Shown piece by piece: positions 17,147-25,390 of a DNA stretch of 41,458 bases. Location of the stretch: assembly GCA_021793175.1 (NCBI GenBank), contig JAJYTH010000020.1, forward strand, positions 1 through 41,458, given 5' to 3'. The notes under the pieces were generated by a model, which had not been told where the DNA came from, made no database searches, and worked only from the letters and a program-made list of their open reading frames with translations. The position numbers and the translations under genes were made by a program. Source of the stretch: Actinomycetes bacterium (GTDB taxonomy: Bacteria; Actinomycetota; Actinomycetes; Mycobacteriales; Pseudonocardiaceae). Position 1 is the stretch's first letter. Each line of letters begins with the position of its first letter.

Positions 17147-17627
17147 GTGGGCGGTCGGCGCTCAGCCCTGACCGTGGGCAAGGCACAAGGGGTATCCGTC
17201 GGTATCGCCACTGACGATCCGTCTCGTTCAAGACGTTCCCGATCTTTCGGACGTGCTCTGCACACGGCCGGCGGGTACATACCTGTCACGTTCGGTAGGC
17301 GATTGTGCGTGCACCAGCCGAAGCGGCGACGATCCCGGCGACCCCGATGGGATGGAGCTGTACGACACCGAGGTCGGCAGGCGCATCGGGATGGAGAATC
17401 CCGACGTGGGCCTTGACGAACCGGTTGTGCTCATCGAGCGAGTCGTGTGACGGGGAGACAAGCGTCATCGACGGGTGACAAGTCCGTGCGCACCGGATCG
17501 ACCTCGGCGAGGCCGGGCGAACGGGGTCCGACGATGATGGGGCCACCGACAGCCCGAGCGCTGAGGCACATCACACCGGACGACACCTCGGCGTGTTCGG
17601 AGCACGATTGCTGGCATGGGACCTCTC
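17147..17627. other. Intergenic stretch with a possible gene remnant
   Basis: About 480 bp. A plus-strand frame at 17253-17450 ends in a protein-like stretch (GMELYDTEVGRRIGMENPDV, then GLDEPVVLIERVV), but it has no convincing start and I do not recognise a family. The rest shows no gene or clear signal. Confidence 0.35.
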
Positions 17628-18053
17628 ATGCGAGTCGTTGCGTTGGTGCTCTTTCTGCTCGTCACGTTCACCGCGTGTGGCGTGGAGGGGGAAAGCGGTT
17701 CGATGGAGTACGACGAGGAATTCGCCAATCAACTGCGCGAGCTGCGCGACGGCAAGCAGAGCAGGCCACTCAAGGAGTTGGTGCCGGGGGACTGGACCAC
17801 CGTGCACATCATCATCGGACCGCATACCGAGGAGTGGATCGAGCGTGAGGTCGGCGCTCCGCTACCGGAATCCGAGTACGGGTTCGACACCGAGGGCAAC
17901 ATCCTCGTGTTCCTATGTGGTGAGGAGGTCGTCCGAATGAAGGGCACCACCGGGCGGTTGTTGGGTGAGGGTCATTTCTCCTCGGAAGTCGTGTTGCGGG
18001 GCACGGGCAGCACCATCGACATCATCGACCCGACACCGCCGCAGCCGAACTAA
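17628..18053 (+). CDS. Small lipoprotein, function unknown
   Basis: 141 residues from ATG 17628 (an ATG at 17616 would add four). The signal peptide MRVVALVLFLLVTFTAC carries a lipobox (FTAC), so it is predicted to be lipidated and anchored on the outer face of the membrane. The mature part is acidic, with TVHIIIGPHTEEWIEREVG, then SEYGFDTEGNILVFLCGEEV, and ends PTPPQPN. A second Cys (in FLCGEE) is present. No known domain is recognised. No operon partner. Confidence 0.7.
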   Translation: MRVVALVLFLLVTFTACGVEGESGSMEYDEEFANQLRELRDGKQSRPLKELVPGDWTTVHIIIGPHTEEWIEREVGAPLPESEYGFDTEGNILVFLCGEEVVRMKGTTGRLLGEGHFSSEVVLRGTGSTIDIIDPTPPQPN

Positions 18054-18291
18054 AGCCCCTGCCGGCGGTGGGCGCATCACTTGTCGACATTGATGCACCA
18101 TTGCCGTCTGTAGCACGAGGTCAAGTAGCGCCCACGCTGGACAGCCCACGGGCCCACGGCGGCAACTTCCCGCGAGGCACGGGAGGCACGCGCATTCCAG
18201 GCGCTCCACCGCCGCGCCCTGATCCGGGGCAGTGGTCGAGAGCTCTCGCCAGCTGCAGCGGGCTTATCGCCGCCATCACGGCCCTAACTAG

Positions 18292-18480
18292 CCTGGCGCT
18301 GCGCTGCCACGGCGCGTAACCTCTGAGGCGAAGACCGCAGACCGGTTCCCCAGCGCCGCTGCGCTTCGCGAACAGGTCGTGCAACTCGCCGACCCCGACA
18401 TACGGCCCGGCACCTTGAAGACCGACCTCCTCACCGCCGGGAACGACCGGACACCGTTCTGGCATGACTGGGACGGCTGA
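18292..18480 (+). pseudogene. Unrecognised coding remnant (C-terminal piece)
   Basis: A 62-codon stretch without a start, ending ADRFPSAAALREQVVQLADP, then DIRPGTLKTDLLTAGNDRT and PFWHDWDG before TGA. Codon use looks like real protein, but I cannot name the family. It sits in the 437-bp gap between the lipoprotein and the graspetide remnants; the rest of that gap shows nothing. Confidence 0.3.
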
Positions 18481-18490
18481 AACACCGAAA

Positions 18491-19688
18491 TTACTCCGGC
18501 CAGCACGGATGATTGAGCTGCCAGGTGTGTTCGCTGTCGGGCTGGTCGAGCCAGACGGTGTGGACACCAGGCGTGACGGTGAGGCCGAAGCGGTCCCAGC
18601 CGGGTTGGCCTAGTTCGATCCAGGTGCGGTGGGCCTTCTCGACAAGACGCCAGAGGCGACGAGGACCGCCCTCGGCCACATCATGCCGACCATTCTGATC
18701 AGCAAGTGTGGTTTCGGCCCAGGAGCCGTCCGATGTGGCGATCCAAGACGCGGTCGGCGCGTTGTTGCTATGGGCGGGGAGGGCGCCGCCGTCCGGGATG
18801 GTGTAGCCGTAGGCGATCTCGCCTCCAAGATCGAAGGATGCGAGGAACCAAACCAACAGTGAGCTCCACGGAGTGTGGGGGTCCAAGTTGGTCGTGCCGC
18901 GTTCGGCCTGATCACGGTCGCGCTCGACCCGGAATCCAGCCGGGCTGTGGCGGGGCTGAGGGCGCAGGTCCATGAACGCCGCGTAGGTCGCGTCGAAGCG
19001 GCCCTCCGCACGGTTAGTGGCGGTGCGGGTGAGCCGGACGAGGTTGTCCGCGCCGGGTGCGGGCTTGAGATCAGTGAGGACCACCCCGCCGGGGGTGGTC
19101 TGCTCGATCCACGCCCAGGGGGACGACCGGGACGGCGCAGGTGGCGATAATCGCATCGAACGGTGCGTGCTCGGCCAGGCCCTCGGCGCCGTCGCCGACG
19201 ACCACGGTCGGATGATAGCCAAGTGCGGCCAGCCTCTGGCGAGCCAGCTCGACGAGCTCGGGCTCGACATCGACGGAGAACTTTGTCCTCCCCCAACCGG
19301 TGCGCCAACCGGGCCGCGTTGTAACCGGTGCCGGTGCCGATCTCCAGCACCCGCATCCCGTCGGCGAGGTGAAGAGCTTCGATCATGCGGGTCATCAAGC
19401 CCGGCTGAGTCGACGACGACAGCACCGTGATACCGACCGGAGTGGGAGCGAGAGCGGTGATCAGCGCGGTGTTGGCATAGATCGTGCCGAGATAGTCGAG
19501 ACCGGTGTGCTCGGTCCAGTCACCGTCCGGGGCCTGGCTGGTAGTAGGTGGGTACGAATATGTGTCGCGGAACAGCTCGGATGGCGTCGGCCAGGCGGGG
19601 GGTCGATGAGTTTGCCCACCGCGGCCAGCTCATCCGCGAGCCGTGCGGCATACAAACCCCATTCGACGTCAGTGGCCGTGCTCATCAT
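18491..19688 (-). pseudogene. Graspetide-associated PIMT-like methyltransferase, frameshifted
   Basis: Pieces of one protein lie in different frames: MSTATDVEWGLYAARLADEL (start), then PPAWPTPSELF, then SSSTQPGLMTRMIEALHLAD, then GMRVLEIGTGTGYNAARLAH (motif I of isoaspartyl methyltransferases), then a frame break and QTTPGGVVLTDLKPAPGADN running to the end HPCWPE at 18491. This is the PCMT-like methyltransferase that accompanies ATP-grasp peptide maturases, as in fuscimiditide-type clusters where it makes an aspartimide. At least two frameshifts are needed to rejoin it. Its ATG overlaps the ATP-grasp stop, the usual coupled layout. Non-functional as read. Confidence 0.75.
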
Positions 19689-20650
19689 GGGCGTTCCTTT
19701 GGCTGGTGAGCAGATCAGCCAGGGCAGCGGTGAGCGGTGCCCCGGTCTGGGCTTCCAGCCACCTGTACTGGCCGGAGCTGTTCGACTCCAGAAAACACCA
19801 CCGCCCGTCGGCATCAATAGCGAAATCGACTGCGGCGTAACCCAAGCCGAGAGTATCCAGGTAGCGGCGTAGTCCCTTCTCAATCTCGGGCGGCGTGTCG
19901 ATGAGGCGATAACGCAATGCGGTGAAATCGGCCCTCCAATCCACTCACGCCTGCGGAGAGTCCGCGGTGATGGTGATGGTGAACATCCGCTCGCCGACCA
20001 CGACCACTCGGGCTTCATAGGCCTTATCTACCTACCGTTGCAGCTGAGTCGCGGTGGAGGCGACCCCGTCCAACTCGACCAAGTCGTTCTCGGTGAGGCA
20101 GCGGGTATAGGCGGTCTTGAGCTGACCGCCTTCGGTAATGGTGTTCGGGCCGAAGGACTTGCAGACCACCTCATCGACACCGTGCTCGCGGATGAACCGC
20201 GTCGCGGAGGCCAGCGAGTTGGTGACCAGGGTCGGTTGGATGCGCAGCCCGCAGGCCGCAGCGGCCGCGAGCTGAAGAGGTTTGAACATCGCGTCTGCTG
20301 CCCGGTTAGGGTGGTTGACCCAGAGCACCGGCAGTGCGGTGAGTACGCCGCCGAAGTCGAGGCGCGCCTCGCGGTGGGCGTGACCTGCCCACGCTGTCGC
20401 GATGACCTCGGCGGCTAAGAACACCGGTTCGACACGTTCACGACTGGCGTCCCAGATGCTGATCGCCTGGTCGAGGTAGTCGTCGTGGAAATCCCGCACT
20501 CGCCAGACCGGCACGGCACACCTCCACATTCCCGAGGGATGTAAGACGCCTACCCAGTCGAGCCGGTTTTCACCCGTGCGCCACATGGCGGGGCACGGCG
20601 AGCTTCCCAGCTGACGAATGCCGGCAGCTCAACCTGCCCGAGGTCGGTCC
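19669..20650 (-). pseudogene. ATP-grasp graspetide ligase (TgmB-like), with stops and truncated start
   Basis: The 20586-19669 frame reads as one ATP-grasp maturase interrupted by two in-frame stops: TAG at about 20029-20031, between TQLQR and VDKAYEARVVVVGERMF, and TGA near 19945, before VDWRADFTALRYRL. Family segments are FGGVLTALPVLWVNHPNRAADAM, then FKPLQLAAAAACGL, the lid and Lys region VVCKSFGP, and the Mg/ATP-binding end YAAVDFAIDADGRWCFLESN, then SSGQYRWLEAQTG. A frameshift near 20590 links an upstream scrap (DLGQVELPAFVSWEARR). About 35 N-terminal residues and the precursor gene are missing. The break lies beside drrB's end at 20661. Confidence 0.75.
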
Positions 20651-20660
20651 GTCCCCGGGT

Positions 20661-21500
20661 TCAGCCGACACGACGCCGGTACGCCCACATCGCGAGGGGG
20701 AAGAACACGGCGACGATCCCGACCAGCCACGCCACGACGCCCAAGATCGACGGCGAAAGCTCGTTCCTCAGCATGAGTCCTCGCATGACGTCGGCGATCA
20801 GGCTCACCGGGTTGACGTCCGACCAGGCAGCCAGCCAACCCGGCATGGTCTCGGTGGGCACGAAGACGTTGCTGCCGAACGTGAGCGGGATGACGAACAT
20901 GGTCATCAATCCCTGCACCGACGCGGTGGTCCGCACCAGCATTCCGACGAACACGGACATCCAGCAGAAACACAGCCCGACCACGACGAGCACCACGATC
21001 GTCATGAAGAACGCCGGGATCGAGGAGTTCAGGGAGAAGCCGAGCGGGAACGCCGTGAGCAACAGCACCGCCAAGGCGACGAAGTATCGGACGATGTCCG
21101 AGATCACGGCACCAATCAACGGTGCCGACCGTGGGATCGCCAGGCTCCGGAACCGGTCGAAGATGCCCTTGTTGATGTCGGTGTTCAGATAGACACCCGC
21201 GGCGAAGCTGGCCATGATCGTGTTCTGCACGGCGAGACCGGGGACCAACTGCTGTAGGTAGTCCTCGGTGCTGCCCGCGACCGCGCCACCGAAGAGGAAC
21301 GAGAACAACAGCAGGAACAACAGCGGCTGCAGCGTGACGTCCAGCAACTGGTCCGGTGCCTTACGGATGCGTAGCGCGCCGCGCCAGATCAGCGCGGCGA
21401 TATGATTCATCCCCTCGGTGAAGGAGACGCGGTCGGCGTGTTTCGCCGTGGAGTCGGGAGAATCCTCCGCGGCGAACAACGAATGAGGCACGGTGGTCAT
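20661..21500 (-). CDS. ABC-2 type permease, DrrB-like exporter subunit
   Basis: 279 residues with six hydrophobic segments (LLFLLLFSFLFGGAVAG, VRYFVALAVLLLTAFPLGF, IVVLVVVGLCFCWMSVFVGML, VVAWLVGIVAVFFPLAMWAY among them) and the ABC-2 signature around VGMLVRTTASVQGLMTMFVIP, then LTFGSNVFVPTETMPGW. With the ATPase at 21497-22519 it makes a DrrAB-type drug or lipid exporter. The ATGA overlap with the ATPase gene shows coupling. It is the last gene of the long minus-strand operon and probably exports the lipopeptide or confers self-resistance. Confidence 0.9.
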   Translation of the reverse strand: MTTVPHSLFAAEDSPDSTAKHADRVSFTEGMNHIAALIWRGALRIRKAPDQLLDVTLQPLLFLLLFSFLFGGAVAGSTEDYLQQLVPGLAVQNTIMASFAAGVYLNTDINKGIFDRFRSLAIPRSAPLIGAVISDIVRYFVALAVLLLTAFPLGFSLNSSIPAFFMTIVVLVVVGLCFCWMSVFVGMLVRTTASVQGLMTMFVIPLTFGSNVFVPTETMPGWLAAWSDVNPVSLIADVMRGLMLRNELSPSILGVVAWLVGIVAVFFPLAMWAYRRRVG

Positions 21501-22519
21501 CGCGTTAGTTCCAATCGATCCGTGGCCTGGCTGTCCGATCCGGCATCGCCGCTGTCCGTGCCACTGTCCGTGGCTTCGGAGTCGCTCTTGTGCCGGCCGG
21601 TGAGGCCGAGGAACACCTCGTCCAGACTCGGGAGGCGCAGTGCGAGCTCTTCCACCGCGATGTCCGCCAGATCGAGTTGGCGCACCACGGCGGACATGAT
21701 GCGGGAATCCTGCACCGGTGCCTTGAACGTGCGTGTCTCGGCTTGGAAATCCGGTCGGGTCTCCGTCAATTCCTCGAGAATGCGAGTGACCGTCTCGGTA
21801 TCCGCATCAGCCGGGATGCGCAGCTCCAGGGTTTGGGAACCGATGCGGCGTTTGAGCTCGTGCGGTTTGCCCTCGGCGATCACACGACCGGTGTCGATCA
21901 CTGTGATCGTATCGGCGAGCTCGTCGGCCTCCTCCAGATACTGGGTGGTGAGCAACACGCTCACCCCCTCGCCGACCATCTCACGGATGATCGTCCACAT
22001 ATCGCTACGGGCTCGGGGATCGAGGCCGGTGGTCGGTTCGTCGAGGAAGAGGACACGGGGGCGGCTGACAATGCTCGCCGCCAGATCGATCCGCCGTCGC
22101 ATACCGCCCGAATACGTCCGCACCGGTCGGTTGGCGGCGTGGACGATGTCGAACCCTTCGAGCAGTTCCTGGGCACGCCGGCGAGCCTCGGCGCGACTGA
22201 GGTTTGACAGCCTGCTCACGAGGACGAGGTTCTCCAAGCCCGAGAGGTCCTCGTCCAAGGACGCGTACTGCCCCGTCAGTCCCACCAGCCTGCGCACACG
22301 AACGGGGTTGCGCACCACGTCATTGCCGTATACCAGCGCACGACCCGAATCCGGCCGGGTCAGCGTGGCCAGAATCCGTACCGCGGTGGTCTTGCCGGCC
22401 CCGTTGGGGCCGAGCAGACCCACGATGGTGCCGGGGGAGATCGCGATGTTGAAGTTGCTCAGCGCCGTCGTCTTGCCGAACCGTTTCACCAGGTTTTCGG
22501 CTTCGACTGCGTATTGCAA
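21497..22519 (-). CDS. ABC transporter ATPase, DrrA-like
   Basis: 340 residues. It starts with TTG 22519 (RBS GAGAGG; no better ATG nearby). Walker A GPNGAGKTT (about 38-46), Q-loop in VGLTGQYAS, signature YSGGMRRR, Walker B RVLFLDEPTTGLDP, and the H-region LLTTQY (the switch His is Gln, as is common in DrrA-type ATPases). The C-terminal regulatory tail ends in an Asp/Ser-rich linker. It partners the permease at 20661-21500. Position at the end of the acyl-supply operon suggests export of the mature lipolanthine-like product. Confidence 0.92.
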   Translation of the reverse strand: MQYAVEAENLVKRFGKTTALSNFNIAISPGTIVGLLGPNGAGKTTAVRILATLTRPDSGRALVYGNDVVRNPVRVRRLVGLTGQYASLDEDLSGLENLVLVSRLSNLSRAEARRRAQELLEGFDIVHAANRPVRTYSGGMRRRIDLAASIVSRPRVLFLDEPTTGLDPRARSDMWTIIREMVGEGVSVLLTTQYLEEADELADTITVIDTGRVIAEGKPHELKRRIGSQTLELRIPADADTETVTRILEELTETRPDFQAETRTFKAPVQDSRIMSAVVRQLDLADIAVEELALRLPSLDEVFLGLTGRHKSDSEATDSGTDSGDAGSDSQATDRLELTR

Positions 22520-22559
22520 GGCTTACCTCTCTTCACTTCCCACGGCGCGGCAGCGACGT

Positions 22560-23252
22560 CTACTTCGCCTCTTCGGGGATTTCGGGAATATCGACGAGGC
22601 CGAAGTACTCCAGCCGGAACAGCGCATCGCTGCTGATGTACAGACCGGCGACGACGCACAAAACCAGCAGACCGGTGCGTGAGGTCTTCTTCTTCTCACG
22701 CTGGCGCTGCATCCATGCATCGATCTTCGCCCTGAACCTGTTCTTGGATCGCGAGTACAGCACTGCCACGAGCAGACACGGGCTGACCGCGATGAAGTTG
22801 TAAACGATGAGGATCAACGCGACTACGGGGACCGGCAGATCCGCTTGGGTCACGATGGCGATGGCACCGAAGTACGGCAACGCCGTTGCCACCTCGATGG
22901 CCGAGGCGGTCAGCCCGAGGCCGACCGCGCCGATGATCGATGTCGCCCCTTCAGTGTTGTAGCGTGTCTTCTTCTCCCGTGGCGCGACGAGCCCGTACAG
23001 CAGCAGCGCCGCTCCGATGCCGAGCTGGATGTAATCGACGGTCGTCTCATTCAACTCCAGTGATCGCGCGCCCGCCGCGAGCAGATTGCCGACAACGACG
23101 TAAATCGTGAAGAAAACACCGATGAACGCCAGTACGCGCGACATCGGTCTTTTATTGGAAACGACGAGGTAGATTGTTCCCAGGATGAGGGAAAAGTTAG
23201 TCGAGTCGACAACGGCAAGGCCTGCTACCGCTAGGATATCCTGAGTCCCCAA
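22560..23252 (-). CDS. GAP/SfLAP-family membrane protein
   Basis: 230 residues from TTG 23252 with RBS GGAGG 6 nt upstream. Five to six membrane helices (ILAVAGLAVVDSTNFSLILG, VLAFIGVFFTIYVVVGNLLA, IQLGIGAALLLYGLVAP, VPVVALILIVYNFIAVSPCLL, TGLLVLCVVAGLYIS). This pattern matches GAP proteins (PF11139), whose mycobacterial members help move sulfolipids or glycopeptidolipids to the cell surface. Between the ACP and the exporter genes, it is likely a lipid-addressing or export helper for the acylated peptide. The specific role is inferred. Confidence 0.75.
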   Translation of the reverse strand: MGTQDILAVAGLAVVDSTNFSLILGTIYLVVSNKRPMSRVLAFIGVFFTIYVVVGNLLAAGARSLELNETTVDYIQLGIGAALLLYGLVAPREKKTRYNTEGATSIIGAVGLGLTASAIEVATALPYFGAIAIVTQADLPVPVVALILIVYNFIAVSPCLLVAVLYSRSKNRFRAKIDAWMQRQREKKKTSRTGLLVLCVVAGLYISSDALFRLEYFGLVDIPEIPEEAK

Positions 23253-23407
23253 GTCTTCCTCCGTCGATTACGCGCTCGTTGTCAAACCGCAGCGCGTGTG
23301 CGCTGTGTGATCGATCATGGCGCTCGCGTGACGGGGAGCATAGCAGCGCCTCCTTTTCAGGCCTATCGGCCGATCGATCCGCGCCATGGGCCACGGGAGA
23401 GTGTGTG

Positions 23408-23656
23408 TCAGCTCGGGATGGCTTGCTGTGTCACGTAGTCGACGAGGTCTCCCACGCTCTTCAGCTCGGCCAACTTGTCGTCGGGAATCGCGACCCCGAG
23501 GTCGTCCTCGATGGTCGCGCCAATCTCCACCAACGACAGAGAGTCGATGTCGAGGTCGTCGATGAGGTACTTCTCGTTCTGCACCTCATCGCGGGGGATA
23601 TCGCCGATGTCCGCGATGATGTCGATCAGCTTCGAGGTGATTTCCTCAGCGGCCAT
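23408..23656 (-). CDS. Acyl carrier protein
   Basis: 82 residues, RBS GGAG. The phosphopantetheine Ser is in DLDIDSLSLVEIGATIED (D-S-L at about 38-40). Acidic and typical in length. It follows the FAAL gene by 18 nt and would carry the chain between FAAL, the KAS and possibly the ALDH-like reductase or the PKS. A 155-bp gap separates it from the GAP gene downstream. Confidence 0.93.
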   Translation of the reverse strand: MAAEEITSKLIDIIADIGDIPRDEVQNEKYLIDDLDIDSLSLVEIGATIEDDLGVAIPDDKLAELKSVGDLVDYVTQQAIPS

Positions 23657-23674
23657 GACATTCTCCTTTGCTGT

Positions 23675-25390
23675 TTAGACGCGGTCTATGATCTTCAGTT
23701 CGGAAGCCAGCAGTAAGCTTTTGCACTCGCTGCGACGAACTTTCCGACTACTGGTCTTGGGAATTGTTCCACGAGGTACCAGGACGATTTGCTGAATGTG
23801 GATTCCGTGAGTCTGATGGACCACTCGACGTAGGTTTCGACCAAGTTCTGTGCGGGTTTCTTCCTCGGCCATGTCCACCCGCCTCACCTCGGTCACGATC
23901 ACGACCTGCTCGGCGTGGCCGTCGTCGACCGACAGCGCGGCGGAACATTCGACAACCGATCCCGCGGGGGAACCTTCGATGGTGGCCTCGATGTCGGCGG
24001 GATCGTGGTTCTTGCCGTCGATGACGATGAGGTCCTTACGCCGTCCCGACACGAAAAGAAGTCCATTATGGAAGAAACCGAGGTCCCCGGTACGCAACCA
24101 CTGGCCCGGCAACCCATCGCAGACGGCGCCGAACACCTCGGCGGTGCGCTCGGGCTGACGCCAATACCCATCGGCGATATTGGGCCCCTGGACCCAGATC
24201 TCGCCGACGCCCTCTCCCACCACCTCGGTGTGGGACTCGGGGTCGACGATACGAACATCGATATCCTTGAGAGCGGTCCCGCACGGCGCCATAGGACGCC
24301 CGGTCGGACTGTCGGGTTCGACACGACGGACGACGTTCGCGGCGAGCAGGTCGCGATCGAAGACGAACTCGATATCGCGGGAGTCCTCGTTCCACGAAGT
24401 GACGCAGAGGGTGGCCTCGGCGAGTCCGTAGGAGCCCGCGTCGATGTGTGGCTTGAGGCCACATTCGGAGAACGCCTCGAAAAACGCGCGCTGGCTGTCC
24501 GGACGTACCATCTCGCCGCCGCTGATCAGCCCGTGTACACAGGACAGGTCGAGGTCACCTTTGAGTTCGGGCCGTACCCGTCGAACACACAAGTCGTAGG
24601 AGAAGTTCGGTCCGACCATCCAGCACGATCGGTAGTCCGAAACCGCTTTGAGCCAGCGATACGGAACCTGTATGAACGCGGTCGGGCTCAACTGGACGAC
24701 ATGCGCACCCGCCGCCAACGGCACCACCAAACCGGTGACGAGCCCGAGGTCGTGGAAGTACGGCACCCAGCTCACGGTCGTGGCACCGGGGCCCACGAAC
24801 GGTGCGAAACCGAGGATCTGCTCGGTGTTGGCGCGGATGTTGCCGTGGGTGATGCGGACCCCGGACGGAGTTCCCGTTGACCCCGAGGTGTATTGCAGGT
24901 AGGCCAGATCCGATGGCGCCATCGGCTCCGGCGACCACCCGGCCGGGTCGATGGTGACCAATTCCTCCACCGCGACGACCTGGGCGACCAAGTCGGCTTC
25001 CCGGAGGACATCGGCAACCTGGTCCACCGTGGACTCCGCGGTCAGTACGATCTCCGGCTCCGCATCGGAGATCACGGAGACAAGCCGGTCGTTCGGTCGG
25101 TACGACTCGACGTTGGGTAGGGGAACGGCGATGCGACCGGCGTAGAGGCAGCCGACGAACGCGGCCACGTATCGATAGTCCTGCGGACACACGATCGCAA
25201 CGCGGGCCCCCTTCCGCGACCGCTGCGACAGCCAGTTCCCGATGGCAAGGGCGTCGCGATCCAGCTCCGTGTAACTGCGGGTGGTGGCCGATGCGTCGTT
25301 GCCCCTGTGATACTTCAGTTCGGTGAACGCGGGACTGTCACCACGTTCCCGTGCAGAGGCGCGCACAGCCTCGACGAATCCCTCGATCAC
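23675..25390 (-). CDS. Fatty acyl-AMP ligase (FAAL)
   Basis: 571 residues from GTG 25390, which overlaps the ThDP gene stop (GTGA). It activates a fatty acid as acyl-AMP and passes it to an ACP rather than CoA. Motifs: LQYTSGSTGTPSGVRITH (A3), WVPYFHDLGLVTGLVVPL and VPYRWLKAVSDYRS (FAAL-type lid region), GSYGLAEATL (A5), RTGDLGFFHNGLLFVSGRRKDLI (A7/A8), and the C-terminal PKTSSRKVRR region. Probable acceptors are the free ACP at 23408-23656 or the N-terminal ACP of the PKS at 32507. FAAL-PKS pairing is known from mycobacterial lipids and fits here. Confidence 0.9.
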   Translation of the reverse strand: MIEGFVEAVRASARERGDSPAFTELKYHRGNDASATTRSYTELDRDALAIGNWLSQRSRKGARVAIVCPQDYRYVAAFVGCLYAGRIAVPLPNVESYRPNDRLVSVISDAEPEIVLTAESTVDQVADVLREADLVAQVVAVEELVTIDPAGWSPEPMAPSDLAYLQYTSGSTGTPSGVRITHGNIRANTEQILGFAPFVGPGATTVSWVPYFHDLGLVTGLVVPLAAGAHVVQLSPTAFIQVPYRWLKAVSDYRSCWMVGPNFSYDLCVRRVRPELKGDLDLSCVHGLISGGEMVRPDSQRAFFEAFSECGLKPHIDAGSYGLAEATLCVTSWNEDSRDIEFVFDRDLLAANVVRRVEPDSPTGRPMAPCGTALKDIDVRIVDPESHTEVVGEGVGEIWVQGPNIADGYWRQPERTAEVFGAVCDGLPGQWLRTGDLGFFHNGLLFVSGRRKDLIVIDGKNHDPADIEATIEGSPAGSVVECSAALSVDDGHAEQVVIVTEVRRVDMAEEETRTELGRNLRRVVHQTHGIHIQQIVLVPRGTIPKTSSRKVRRSECKSLLLASELKIIDRV

